Below the pieces are notes generated by a model, which saw nothing but the letters and a program-made list of their open reading frames with translations, was not told where the DNA came from and made no database searches. Made by a program: the position numbers and the translations under genes. This document shows positions 26,617 to 34,891 of a stretch of 64,000 nt of DNA, piece by piece. Each line of letters opens with the position of its first letter. Positions within the stretch are counted from its first letter, which is position 1. This DNA is from Phytohabitans sp037414955 (GTDB lineage: Bacteria; Actinomycetota; Actinomycetes; Mycobacteriales; Micromonosporaceae). The stretch lies in NCBI GenBank assembly GCA_037414955.1, contig JBBEWH010000194.1, positions 1 through 64,000 on the forward strand. The letters are read 5' to 3'.

Positions 26617-26947
26617 GCGCCTCCGCCGTCAGCGCGGACTTGGTGAGGAACCCGGCCGCCCCGCACCCGTCCAGCCGGGCGCCGAGGTCGGCCGCCATGC
26701 GGACCGAGCAGAGCACCACCCGGGTCGCCAGGCCGGCGGTCCGCAACGACCGGAGGACCGCGAACCCGTCGGTATCCGGCAGGTGCACGTCGAGCAGCAC
26801 CACGTCGGGCAGCAGCGCGGCGACCACGGTCAACGCCTCGGCACCGGTGGCCGCCTCGCCCACCACCCGGAAACCACCGCTGGCGAGCAGCACACCGGCC
26901 ATCGCCCGGAAGCCCGCGTGGTCGTCCACGACCACCACAGTGGTCAT
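26591..26947 (-). CDS. Stand-alone response-regulator receiver domain
   Basis: 118-aa CheY-like protein with no output domain: VVVVDDHAGFRAMAGVLL, phospho-acceptor D53 in VVLLDVHLPDTDGF, Thr/Ser switch in VVLCSVR, and Lys in GFLTKSAL. ATG 26947 begins TTVVVVDDH; the longer upstream frame is not conserved-looking. It is convergent with and overlaps the 3' end of the NarL regulator. It could act as a phosphate sink or a protein-protein switch for the adjacent kinase; this is inference from position. Confidence 0.88.
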   Translation of the reverse strand: MTTVVVVDDHAGFRAMAGVLLASGGFRVVGEAATGAEALTVVAALLPDVVLLDVHLPDTDGFAVLRSLRTAGLATRVVLCSVRMAADLGARLDGCGAAGFLTKSALTAEALSRLVRAD

Positions 26948-27060
26948 CTCACCGCTCCGCTCGCCGGATCCGATGGCACCAGCTTGGTCACGCCCGGCCG
27001 CCGCGGACATCAGGGACTGCCCTGATGTTCCGGCGCCGTCCACATCCGACCATCGCACAC

Positions 27061-27657
27061 ATGGGTTCCGGTACGGCGGCCAGCGGCTGGGCGTTCCTCG
27101 TGGCGCGCGGCCGCCGGCAGGGCCACCGCGCGCGCCTCGTGCCGGACGTGCTCGTGGAACTGGGCCTCACCAGCCTGGTCGAGGAGGGCCGCTCCGCCGA
27201 GACGCCCGCCGGGCGGGTCATCGTCATCTCCCGCACGCACCGGATCCGCCCCGCGGACATCGGCACCCACCAGGTCCGGGACGAGCGCGGCCGGCCCTTC
27301 GACATCATCTACGGACTCGTCTGCCTCGACGTCCCGCTCGGTGACATCGCCGAGGACGACGTCGCCACCGCCTTCGCGCAAGCGCTCGCCGCGTACCGCC
27401 GCTTCATCGCCGACGAGAGCGGCTTCGCCACGGAGGTCTCGCGGCCGTTCCCGTTGCGGTCCGCCGCCGCGCGGCCACCGCCGGCGCCTGGGCACCTCGA
27501 CGCCGCCGCGCGCGCGGAGCCGCGGCGGCCGCCGCCCCCGCCTGGCCGAGCTCCGGCTCGCTGGCACCTGCGTCTGCGCCACAGTCTGCGCCGCCATCTG
27601 GGCCGCCATCTGGGCCGCCATCTGCACCGCCGTCTGCGCCGCCCGAAGGGATCATGA
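27061..27657 (+). CDS. Hypothetical protein with low-complexity Arg/His/Leu tail
   Basis: 198 aa, family not recognised. The first 130 residues look like a genuine globular domain (ASGWAFLVARGRRQGHRARL, PAGRVIVISRTHRI, PFDIIYGLVCLDVPLGDIAED, FAQALAAYRRFIADESGFA). The tail is Pro/Arg-rich and ends in a four-residue LGRH-type repeat encoded by a 12-bp tandem repeat (about 27570-27642). The next gene's GTG follows its stop by one base, so the two form an operon. ATG 27061 is chosen because similarity to a folded domain begins there. Confidence 0.6.
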   Translation: MGSGTAASGWAFLVARGRRQGHRARLVPDVLVELGLTSLVEEGRSAETPAGRVIVISRTHRIRPADIGTHQVRDERGRPFDIIYGLVCLDVPLGDIAEDDVATAFAQALAAYRRFIADESGFATEVSRPFPLRSAAARPPPAPGHLDAAARAEPRRPPPPPGRAPARWHLRLRHSLRRHLGRHLGRHLHRRLRRPKGS

Positions 27658-27658
27658 C

Positions 27659-28213
27659 GTGATCGACCAACCGCACCCGTCCAAGGGCTTCTGGCACACC
27701 GTGCCCGGGATCCTCACCGGAATCGCGGGCATCCTGACCGCCATCGGCGCGATCCTCGCGATCCTGTCGCAGGTCGGGGTCATCGGCGCGTCCAGCGGCG
27801 CCACCGCCCCACCCGGGCAGACCACCGCGACGAGCCCAGCGCCGGATCCCACGGGCGCCGCACCCGCGGCGGCCGGCGGCTGGGAGAACGCGACCGCCGT
27901 CATGACCGCCAACGACGGCACCGCGTACCGGTCCCGGGCCAGCACGTTCCGGTACTGCATCTCCGTGGGCGCCGCAATCAGGGTCAGCAACGCCCAGGAC
28001 GTCGCGTTCGAGAAGATGACACTGCTCGAGGTGCTGCGCTCCGACGTCGCCCTGTCACCCGGCGGGCGCGCGGACGTGCGCATCACGCTGACCGACGGCA
28101 AGGTCCTGACCGGCACCATCGACGCGGGTTGCGACTTCATCATGCAGGCCGAGGCCGGCCGGGTCAGCCTCTACCCCGACAAGGTCAAGAAGATCGAGTT
28201 CCAACGCCCATAG
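27659..28213 (+). CDS. Small membrane-anchored hypothetical protein
   Basis: 184 aa, family not recognised. One transmembrane segment (VPGILTGIAGILTAIGAILAI, about residues 15-36) is followed by a Thr/Pro/Ala linker and a C-terminal globular domain of about 115 residues with two cysteines (RYCISVGAAI, DAGCDFIM) and a beta-rich look (VRITLTDGKVLTGTIDAG). GTG 27659 is preceded by GAAGGG at eight bases and lies one base after the previous stop. Function unknown; the domain probably faces outside if the N-terminus is inside. Confidence 0.75.
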   Translation: MIDQPHPSKGFWHTVPGILTGIAGILTAIGAILAILSQVGVIGASSGATAPPGQTTATSPAPDPTGAAPAAAGGWENATAVMTANDGTAYRSRASTFRYCISVGAAIRVSNAQDVAFEKMTLLEVLRSDVALSPGGRADVRITLTDGKVLTGTIDAGCDFIMQAEAGRVSLYPDKVKKIEFQRP

Positions 28214-28337
28214 TGCTCGCTGCCCGGCGTCGCCCGCGTGCCCGATGCCGAGGACGGCGCCGCGCGGAAGCACCACCGCCAGGGCGCGTTGACGGCGCGC
28301 GCTAGCACAGCGGGGCTCGATCAAGGGAACATGCGCG

Positions 28338-28394
28338 GATCAAGGGCTTAGGCACCTGGATCGGAGATCCACGCACGTGCCTCAGCCCTTGATC
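28338..28394. terminator. Strong hairpin between convergent genes
   Basis: GATCAAGGGCTTAGGCAC (28338-28355) pairs with GTGCCTCAGCCCTTGATC (28377-28394); the loop contains a nested GGATC/GATCC pair. It lies between the convergent hypothetical gene and the sialidase-like gene and would form in transcripts from either side. Its outer arm shares GATCRAGGGCTT with the 31-bp tandem array at 19414. No U tract is seen. Confidence 0.75.
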
Positions 28395-28430
28395 GACGGG
28401 CGGGGCGGGCGGAGCCCGCGGGCGGGGCGA

Positions 28431-28460
28431 GGGAGGGTGGGGAGGGTGGGGAGGGTGGGG
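28431..28460 (+). other. G-quadruplex-type run at the end of the sialidase-like gene
   Basis: Six consecutive G3-4 tracts separated by single A or T bases (GGGAGGGTGGGGAGGG pattern) on the plus strand immediately abut the minus-strand stop codon at 28461-28463, with further GGGG tracts on both sides. The pattern satisfies the usual four-run quadruplex rule with minimal loops. Confidence 0.75.
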
Positions 28461-30515
28461 TTAGGGGTGGGCGCGGAGGAATTTTGCCGCGTCGGCGATG
28501 ACCACGCCGTCCGCGGCGTCGGTCAGGTCTACGTGGGCGGCTATGCCGGCCCGGAAGCTGAAGACGCCGAGGGAGGTCCACTCGCCGCCGCGCGGCTCGG
28601 GGACTCCCCGTAGCCGCTGGTTGACCTGGACCGGGGTGCTGCCGCCGGCGTGGTGCACGACGTAGGTGGCGTTGGTCGCGCGGTTCGACGCGGCGCTGTA
28701 GGACACCCGCACCTCGTAGCGGTCGTCGCCGGGCAGCGCCGGCCGCCAGCGCACGACCGCGCTGCCGTCGCCGGCGGCGTGCGACAGGTAGTTGCTGCCG
28801 TAGTACCCGGCCACGCCGGTGCCGCCGGGCCAGGTGCCGGCGACGACCTGGAAGCCCTGCTCGCCGTTGTCGATGACGATGTCCTCCCGGACGTCCGCCG
28901 CGGCCGGCGCCGCGATCAGGCTCAGCTCGTCGAGCGAGATGAGCTGGCCGCCGCCGCGGCCGGGCCCGGCGAGCGTGAAGCGGATGCGGTGCCGGCCCGG
29001 TCCGAGCCGCAGCCGGTCCAGCCGGACGACGTCGTACCCGTCGGCGCTCTCGGCCGTCGTGTCGATAGTGGACACGCGGGGCGTGCGCCCGTCGATCGTC
29101 ACGGCGACCAGGCCGCCGGCGACCGGCCGGTAGTACCGCAGCCAGACCTCGTACTCCCCGCCGCGCCCGACCTCGAACGGATACTCCAGGTGGTCGCCGA
29201 TGGCGCGCGGCGTGTAGACGGCGCGGGCGCCGTCCCGCGCGGTCGGTTCGCGGACCACGGACACCGAGCCGCCGGTACGCCGTGCGCGTGGCGCGGTGCG
29301 GCCCAGATCGTGGGTACGCTCGACGAGGCGCGGGCCGTGCGCGAGGCTGTCCCGGCCCTGGGTGAGCCACTCCAGGTTGAAGCGGGCCACCGCGATCCGG
29401 CGCGGGAAGCTGGGGATGTCGCCGTCGCAGCCGTACACCAGCACGATCGTGCCGTCGGAGAGCCGCGCGAGGTCCGAATAGTACGACCGGTTGGGGTTGA
29501 CGACCCGGCTGTACCGGAACGAGTAGCCCTCGTCGTAGCTGACGGACACGGTCATGTTCCACCGCATCGGCGCGTCCGGCCGGCTGAACAGCACCCGGCC
29601 CCGGCTATAGCGCAGGAGGCTGGCGTCGACGGCGTTGAACACACCCGTGCCACCGTCCAGTTTGGGCGCCGACCAGGTGAGGCCGCGGTCCTCGCTGACC
29701 GCGACGATGCGCTGCCGGTTGCCGCCGGCCGCCGCGCGCCCGTTTATCAGGATCGAGCCGTCCTCGCGCTGCACCAGCCGGGCCTCGTTGATGGGATAGT
29801 CGGTCGAGACCGGCACCTCGCCGGTGGCTCGCCAGGTGCGGCCGTGGTCGTCGCTGTAGATAGCCGCCATGCCGTAGAACCGCTGGGCGACGGTGTTGCC
29901 GACGATGACCCGCCGGTGCGCGGCGTTGACCAGCAACCGTCCACTGTCGAGTTGGATGCCGTGACCGGGTCCGGGGCCGTGCAGCGCCCAATCGTACGGG
30001 AAGTGGTCGAACAGTCCGGCCAGCGCGCGCGGTTCCCCCCAGGTGGCGCCGCCGTCGGTGCTGGAGACCACGTACAGGTCGCCCCGGTCGCCGGAGCAGG
30101 TGGTGTTCTCCGGTAACCGCTCGGACAGCATGTAGAACAGGAACACCTCGCCGGTGCTTCGATCGGCGACGAACGTCGGGTTGCCCCACGACTGGCGGTC
30201 GACGGATCTCACCACCGTCTGGGTCGGACCCCACGTCTCGCCGCCGTCGGTGCTGCGCCGCACCAGCAGGTCGCGCGGGCCGCCGTCGCACACCTCGTAC
30301 CGGCCTTCGGTGGCCACGATGATGGTGTCGTCGGGCAGCACGGTCAACCCGTGCACGTGGTAGTTCTCCAGGGGATCCACTGTGGAGTCCCACAGCGTCT
30401 GCTCGTCGAAGTAGGGGGCGGCGGCCGATGCTTCGGTCGCGACGGCCGGCGCGGGGAGTGCGGCCGCGGCGGCGCCCGCCGCGAGGCCGAGAGTGAAGGT
30501 ACGCCGAGGGATCAT
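28461..30515 (-). CDS. Exported sialidase-like beta-propeller protein with C-terminal golvesin/Xly-type CBD (paralogue 1)
   Basis: 684 aa with a Tat signal (IPRRTFTLGLAAGAAAAALP). The catalytic-looking region is a six-bladed sialidase-type propeller with Asp boxes (RRSTDGGETWG, SSTDGGATWG, and the less typical SEDRGLTWS) and SYYSDLARLSDGTIVLVY, which resembles the sialidase Tyr-nucleophile segment. The canonical FRIP near the N-terminus is replaced by YHVHGLTV, so the first Arg of the triad is missing. After a CBM-like module (YDVVRLDRLRLGPGRHRIRF) comes a golvesin/Xly CBD-like domain (DNGEQGFQVVAGTW to the end). ATG 30515 has GGAG six bases upstream. It is a paralogue of the protein at 37915-40023. 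Substrate: an exo-acting target on a sialic-acid-like ulosonic acid is possible but unproven. Confidence 0.85.
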   Translation of the reverse strand: MIPRRTFTLGLAAGAAAAALPAPAVATEASAAAPYFDEQTLWDSTVDPLENYHVHGLTVLPDDTIIVATEGRYEVCDGGPRDLLVRRSTDGGETWGPTQTVVRSVDRQSWGNPTFVADRSTGEVFLFYMLSERLPENTTCSGDRGDLYVVSSTDGGATWGEPRALAGLFDHFPYDWALHGPGPGHGIQLDSGRLLVNAAHRRVIVGNTVAQRFYGMAAIYSDDHGRTWRATGEVPVSTDYPINEARLVQREDGSILINGRAAAGGNRQRIVAVSEDRGLTWSAPKLDGGTGVFNAVDASLLRYSRGRVLFSRPDAPMRWNMTVSVSYDEGYSFRYSRVVNPNRSYYSDLARLSDGTIVLVYGCDGDIPSFPRRIAVARFNLEWLTQGRDSLAHGPRLVERTHDLGRTAPRARRTGGSVSVVREPTARDGARAVYTPRAIGDHLEYPFEVGRGGEYEVWLRYYRPVAGGLVAVTIDGRTPRVSTIDTTAESADGYDVVRLDRLRLGPGRHRIRFTLAGPGRGGGQLISLDELSLIAAPAAADVREDIVIDNGEQGFQVVAGTWPGGTGVAGYYGSNYLSHAAGDGSAVVRWRPALPGDDRYEVRVSYSAASNRATNATYVVHHAGGSTPVQVNQRLRGVPEPRGGEWTSLGVFSFRAGIAAHVDLTDAADGVVIADAAKFLRAHP

Positions 30516-30536
30516 GCGGTACTCCGTGGGGATCGT

Positions 30537-30592
30537 CATGATCAGGGCGTCCCTCAAGTCGTTATAGCTACTTGAAGGACGCCTTGATCATG
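30537..30592. repeat. 56-bp palindromic repeat, copy H
   Basis: Arms CATGATCAGGGCGTCCCTCA and GAAGGACGCCTTGATCATG around TCGTTATAGCTAC. The DapA-family gene uses the TGA in its right end (30588-30590) as stop; the sialidase-like gene starts 22 bp beyond its left end on the same strand. Confidence 0.9.
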
Positions 30593-31517
30593 GGGAGGTG
30601 GGGAGTGGGGAGGTGGGGGTGAGGAGGTAGTCGCGGAGGGGTTCGACGACGCGCGCGAGCTCGCGGGTCTCCGCGGGCGTGCACGGTGCCAGCGGCGGCG
30701 CGGCGTGCGGCGGGCACAGGCCCCACGCGGCGAGCAGCGCCTTGACCGCCGGCACGCCGGGGCGTACCGCGTGCAGCGCGGTCAGGCGGGTGTTCAGGTC
30801 CTGCAACCGGTCCATTTCGGCGTCGTCGCCGGCGGCGTGCGCGGCCACCAGCGCGACGGCGAGGCGCGGCGCGAGGTTGGCGGTGCCCGGCACGATGCCA
30901 CCGGCCCCGGCGCGCAGGGCGGCGGCGAGCTGTTTCTCGTCGCCCTGGCTCACCGTGAAGTCCGACCGGCGGCGGGCCGCGGCCACGGCGTAGCGCAGCA
31001 GTTCCGGGTCACCGGACGAGTCTTTGAGACCGACCACATGCGACAGCGCCGCGAGCCCATCCACCGTGGACGGAGTGAGTGGCGTGGCGTACCGGGGCGC
31101 GTTGTAGGCCACCACCGGCGCGCCGCAGCCGGCCAGCGCGGCGTAGTGGGCGACCACCTCGTCGTCGCGGTGCCGGAAGTAGGTGGGCGGGCTCAGCACG
31201 ACGGCGTCCGCCCCGCTCGCCACCGCCCGCTCGGCCCGCGCCAGCGCCTCGTCGGTGCCCGGCGCGGTGACGTTGACTAGCACCGCCCCGCCCGGCACCA
31301 GCGCGCGCCACGCAGCGACCACGCCCCCGGCGTACCCGCTGATGTGGCCGGTCGGGATCAGCGGGCCCTCGCCGTTGCTGCCCAGCAGCATGAGCCGGCG
31401 GACGCCGGCGCCGGCCAGTGCGCGCAGCAGCGGCGCGGCCGCGGCGGCGGACGGCTCCCCCGGACGCTCCATCGCCGTGACGAGCGGCACCACCACGCCG
31501 CCCAACAGATCTTTCAT
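30588..31517 (-). CDS. DapA/NanA-family aldolase (N-acetylneuraminate lyase or 2-keto-3-deoxy acid aldolase type)
   Basis: 309-aa class I aldolase of the DHDPS/NAL superfamily: substrate loop LMLLGSNGEGPLI, the Tyr in VVAYNAPRYATPL and the Schiff-base Lys in HVVGLKDSSGD are present, as is SQGDEKQLAAALRAGAGG. Members cleave or form pyruvate adducts of 2-keto-3-deoxy sugar acids or sialic acid. It is the last gene of the Dpp-type operon, five bases after the DppF-like gene, so it probably acts on the imported substrate. Sequence alone does not decide between sialate lyase, KDG aldolase or dihydrodipicolinate synthase; biosynthetic DapA is unlikely here. Confidence 0.85.
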   Translation of the reverse strand: MKDLLGGVVVPLVTAMERPGEPSAAAAAPLLRALAGAGVRRLMLLGSNGEGPLIPTGHISGYAGGVVAAWRALVPGGAVLVNVTAPGTDEALARAERAVASGADAVVLSPPTYFRHRDDEVVAHYAALAGCGAPVVAYNAPRYATPLTPSTVDGLAALSHVVGLKDSSGDPELLRYAVAAARRRSDFTVSQGDEKQLAAALRAGAGGIVPGTANLAPRLAVALVAAHAAGDDAEMDRLQDLNTRLTALHAVRPGVPAVKALLAAWGLCPPHAAPPLAPCTPAETRELARVVEPLRDYLLTPTSPLPTSP

Positions 31518-31521
31518 GCCC

Positions 31522-32331
31522 TCAGACCTCCGTGGTGTTCAGCTCCAGGGCCGCGTCGAGCAACGCCTTGGTGTACTCGTGGCGGGGCGCGCCGAGCACC
31601 TCGCTCGCCGGGCCCTCCTCCACCAGCTCGCCGCGCCGCATGACCGCGATCCGGTCCGCGATCTGATGCACCACGCCGAGGTCGTGGGAGATGAACAGCA
31701 TCGCGAGGTGGTGGCTGGCCCGCAGGTCCACCAGCAGCCGCAGGATCTGCGCCTGCACCGAGACGTCCAATGCGGACACCGCTTCGTCGCACACCAGCAG
31801 CCGCGGCTTGACGGCGAGCGCGCGGGCGATGCTGACCCGCTGGCACTGACCGCCGGAGAGCTCGCCGGCGTGCTGCCGGGCCACGCTCGCGTCCAACCCG
31901 ACGTCGTCGAGCAGCCGGTGCACGGCCGCCGTGCGGTCGCCGGCGGGCGCCGAGACCGGGTGGGTCCGCCACGCCTCGTCGATGATCGCGGCCACGGTCA
32001 TCCGCGGGTTGAGCGACGAGCGCGGGTCCTGGAACACCATCTGGATCGCGCGTTGCAGCGCGGCCGGGCGCCGCCCGACCGGTCCGAGCGGATGACCGTC
32101 CACTGTCACCGTGCCGGAGTCGGGCCGCACGAGGCCGACGACCGCACGCGCCACCGTGGTCTTGCCCGATCCTGACTCGCCGACCAGGCCGACGGTCTCG
32201 TCCGGTCCGACGTCGAGGCTCACCCCGTCGACCGCGACGAATTCCCGGGTGGCGCCGCGCCGCCACGGCCGGCCGGTGCGCCGGCCGAAGCTGATTCGCA
32301 GGTCGCGCACCTCCAGCAGCGCCTCACCCAT
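31522..32331 (-). CDS. Oligopeptide/glycan ABC transporter ATP-binding protein (DppF type)
   Basis: 269-aa ABC ATPase: Walker A GESGSGKTTVAR, Q-loop MVFQDPRSSLNPRMTV, signature LSGGQCQRVSIARAL, Walker B LLVCDEAVSALD, H-loop LFISHDLGVV. The opp/dpp-specific C-terminal region is present. It overlaps the DppD-like gene by eight bases and is followed by the DapA-family gene. It pairs with the upstream ATPase to energise import. Confidence 0.94.
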   Translation of the reverse strand: MGEALLEVRDLRISFGRRTGRPWRRGATREFVAVDGVSLDVGPDETVGLVGESGSGKTTVARAVVGLVRPDSGTVTVDGHPLGPVGRRPAALQRAIQMVFQDPRSSLNPRMTVAAIIDEAWRTHPVSAPAGDRTAAVHRLLDDVGLDASVARQHAGELSGGQCQRVSIARALAVKPRLLVCDEAVSALDVSVQAQILRLLVDLRASHHLAMLFISHDLGVVHQIADRIAVMRRGELVEEGPASEVLGAPRHEYTKALLDAALELNTTEV

Positions 32332-33340
32332 TGCCCACCACGCTCCGGCGATCGGCGCCCGGCGCGGCGGTAGCCTCGCGATCCCCGATCAGCTCCTCGG
32401 CGAAGTGGCACGCGGACCACTGACCCGGCGCGACCTCGCGGACGGCCGGCCGCTCGGTGCCGCACCGGTCCCGGGCCAGTGGGCAGCGCGGGTGGAACGC
32501 GCACCCGGCCGGCCGGTGCGCGGGCGTGGCCGGCGTGCCGGGCAGCGGGTGCGCGAGCGCGGTGCGGGTGCGGATCGCGGGCACGCTGTCGACCAGGGCC
32601 CGGGTGTACGGGTGCGCGGGCCGGCGCAGCACCGTGGCGGCCGGGCCGCGCTCGGCGACCCGGCCGGCGTACATGACCACGACCTGGTGGGCCACGTGCG
32701 CGACCACCCGGAGGTCATGGCTGACGAGCAGCATGGCGAGCCCGTCACGCTCCTGGATGGTGCGCAGCAACCGCAGGATCCGCGCCTGCACGGTCACGTC
32801 CAGCGCGGTCGTGGGCTCGTCGGCGAGCAGCAGCGCCGGGCTGCCCGCGAGCGCCAGTGCGATCATGGCCCGCTGCCGCATCCCGCCGGAGAACTCGTGC
32901 GGATAGCTGTCGAGGCGGCGCGCCGGTTCCGGGATACCGGCGCGGTCGAGCAGGTCCACGACCCGGCGGCGGACCTCGTCGCGGCGCAGGCCGTCGCGGC
33001 GCAGGATCTCGCCCACCTGCCGGGCGATCGTCTGTGTTGGGTTGAGCGCCGCCAGCGGATCCTGGAAGATCATCGCGATCTCCCGGCCGCGCAGCCGCCG
33101 GCGCCGGGCGCGGTCGACGCGCAGCAGGTCCTCGCCGCGCCAGCGCAGCGCGCCGCCGGTCGCGGCGCCCTCGGGGAGCAGGCCGATGATGGCGTTCGCG
33201 GTCATCGTCTTGCCGCTGCCTGACTCCCCGATCAGCCCGACCGTGGTGGCCGGCGGGATGTCGAACGACACCCCGTCGACCACCCGGACGGCGCCTGGCA
33301 GGTCGACGACCAGCTCAGCGACCTCCAGGGTGTGATTCAT
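32324..33340 (-). CDS. ABC transporter ATP-binding protein (DppD type)
   Basis: 338 aa. Walker A GESGSGKTMTAN, Q-loop IFQDPLAALNPTQTI, signature FSGGMRQRAMIALAL, Walker B LLLADEPTTALD, H-loop LVSHDLRVV; the C-terminal oligopeptide-transporter tail with its Fe-S-like Cys pattern (CAFHPRCPLARDRCGTE) is complete. ATG 33340 overlaps the stop of the binding-protein gene by four bases (ATGA), indicating translational coupling; the longer upstream frame is antisense noise within that gene. Confidence 0.94.
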   Translation of the reverse strand: MNHTLEVAELVVDLPGAVRVVDGVSFDIPPATTVGLIGESGSGKTMTANAIIGLLPEGAATGGALRWRGEDLLRVDRARRRRLRGREIAMIFQDPLAALNPTQTIARQVGEILRRDGLRRDEVRRRVVDLLDRAGIPEPARRLDSYPHEFSGGMRQRAMIALALAGSPALLLADEPTTALDVTVQARILRLLRTIQERDGLAMLLVSHDLRVVAHVAHQVVVMYAGRVAERGPAATVLRRPAHPYTRALVDSVPAIRTRTALAHPLPGTPATPAHRPAGCAFHPRCPLARDRCGTERPAVREVAPGQWSACHFAEELIGDREATAAPGADRRSVVGNG

Positions 33341-34860
33341 GAACTCGTGACCCGCACGGTGGAGAAGTCGGGCAGCCCGTTCGGGTCCGGCGTGAAGCCG
33401 TCGAGGCGCTTGTTCCAGGCGTACGCGTACTTGACCGACATCGGGAACATGCCGACCGCGTCCTGCCAGATGATCTGGCTGGCCTGCCCGTAGAGCGCGA
33501 CCCGCTCGGTCTGGTCGGCGCTCCCGCCGGCCTTGCTCAACAGCTCGTCCAGCCGCGGGTTGCAGTAGCCGTTCCGCTTGGCCGCGCAGGGGTACAGGCG
33601 GCCGAGCGTGTTCGCCGCGTCGAACGTGGGGTTGGACAGCTGCTGGAAGTTGATGTCCCAGTTCAGCGCCAGCAGGTCCTTGGTGAACACCGCCTGCTCC
33701 TTCTCCAGCAGGTCGACCTGGACCCCGATCTTCTGCAGGTCGGAGACCACCGCCTGGTTGAACTGCCGGAACTCGGCGTTGGCGAACTGCAGGCGCAGCT
33801 TCGTGCCGAAGTTGAAGCCGGCCGTGGTGAGCGCCGCCTTGGCCGCGGTCGGGTCGTACGTCACCGGCTGCTGGGCGACGTATCCGAGCGTGACCGGCGA
33901 CACCGGGGCGTCGGCGAGGGCACCGGTCTGCGGGTAGAGCTGCTTGATGATGGTCGCGAAGTCGACCGCCTGCCACAGCGCCCGCCGCACTGTGGCGTCG
34001 CGCAGCGCCGGGATGGACGAGTTGAACCACATCGTGAAGACGGCGGTGCTCGGTACGGTTTGGACGGTGAGAGTGGACTCGCTCTCCAGCGCCGGCAGCT
34101 GGTCATCCGGGATTCCCCAGACGACGTCCGCCTCGCCGGTGCGCAACGCGGTCAGCCGGGCCGCGAGCTCGGGCATCTTGCGGATCGTCACCCGCGCCAC
34201 CTTCGGCGCCCCGGCGTAGTAGTTCGGGTTGGGCACGAGCGTCAGCGTCTGGGACGGGGTGAACTTCTCCACCGTGAACGGCCCCGAGCCGACCGGCTTC
34301 TCGAAGAACGCCGCGTCGGTGGTCGCCACGCTGGCCGGCACCACGTAGAAGACCGCGAGCTTGCCGGGCACCGCCGCGTCCGGCTTGGAGGTCTTCAGGA
34401 CCACCTCGCGATCCGAGGTGGCGGACATCGTGTACCCGGGGAAGTTGGCGGCGTTCGTGCCCTTGTTGTCGATGAGCCGCTTGAAGGACGCGGCGACGTC
34501 AGCGCCGGTGACCGCCTTGCCGTCGCTGAACTTGACGCCCTCGCGGAGCGCGAACGTCCATTCGGTGGCGGTCGCGTTCGGCGTCCAGGAGGTGGCCAGG
34601 TCGCCCTCGAACTTCCCGTCCGACGCCGGGCGGACCAGCCGGCTGAAGAGCTCGCGCGCCGCGAGCTGGGTGCCGGTGCCGCCACCCTGCGGGCCGTGCG
34701 GGTCGAGGCTCTCGATGGGGTACGTGCCGGCGACGGTGACCTCACCGGAGCCGGAGCCAGAGCCGGAGCCGCCGGTGGTGGCTTCGGTGCATCCGGCGAG
34801 CGCGATCGGGGCGACGATGGCCACGGCCAATAGCGCGCGAAGTCTCAGTGCCCTATTCAT
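33337..34860 (-). CDS. Extracellular solute-binding lipoprotein, SBP family 5 (DppA type)
   Basis: 507 aa with a lipoprotein signal ending in the lipobox ALAGC, then a Gly/Ser linker and the SBP_bac_5 domain (DLATSWTPNATATEWTFALR, EGVKFSDGKAVTGADVAASF, PVGSGPFTVEKF, FNSSIPALRDATVRRALWQA). It captures the substrate outside the membrane for the DppBC channel. Unusually, the gene sits third in the operon, between dppC-type and dppD-type genes. Family 5 proteins bind peptides but also oligosaccharides, sialic acid and nickel; in this context a glycan or ulosonic acid is plausible. ATG 34860 is chosen over TTG 34881. Confidence 0.93.
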   Translation of the reverse strand: MNRALRLRALLAVAIVAPIALAGCTEATTGGSGSGSGSGEVTVAGTYPIESLDPHGPQGGGTGTQLAARELFSRLVRPASDGKFEGDLATSWTPNATATEWTFALREGVKFSDGKAVTGADVAASFKRLIDNKGTNAANFPGYTMSATSDREVVLKTSKPDAAVPGKLAVFYVVPASVATTDAAFFEKPVGSGPFTVEKFTPSQTLTLVPNPNYYAGAPKVARVTIRKMPELAARLTALRTGEADVVWGIPDDQLPALESESTLTVQTVPSTAVFTMWFNSSIPALRDATVRRALWQAVDFATIIKQLYPQTGALADAPVSPVTLGYVAQQPVTYDPTAAKAALTTAGFNFGTKLRLQFANAEFRQFNQAVVSDLQKIGVQVDLLEKEQAVFTKDLLALNWDINFQQLSNPTFDAANTLGRLYPCAAKRNGYCNPRLDELLSKAGGSADQTERVALYGQASQIIWQDAVGMFPMSVKYAYAWNKRLDGFTPDPNGLPDFSTVRVTSS

Positions 34861-34891
34861 CGTGGGAGGTGCTCCTGTCAATTCGTGGGTG

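Noticed and set aside
30588..31517. Biosynthetic dihydrodipicolinate synthase (lysine pathway)
   Set aside because: It is the terminal gene of an importer operon under LacI control and lacks neighbours of the lysine pathway; a catabolic aldolase is more likely.
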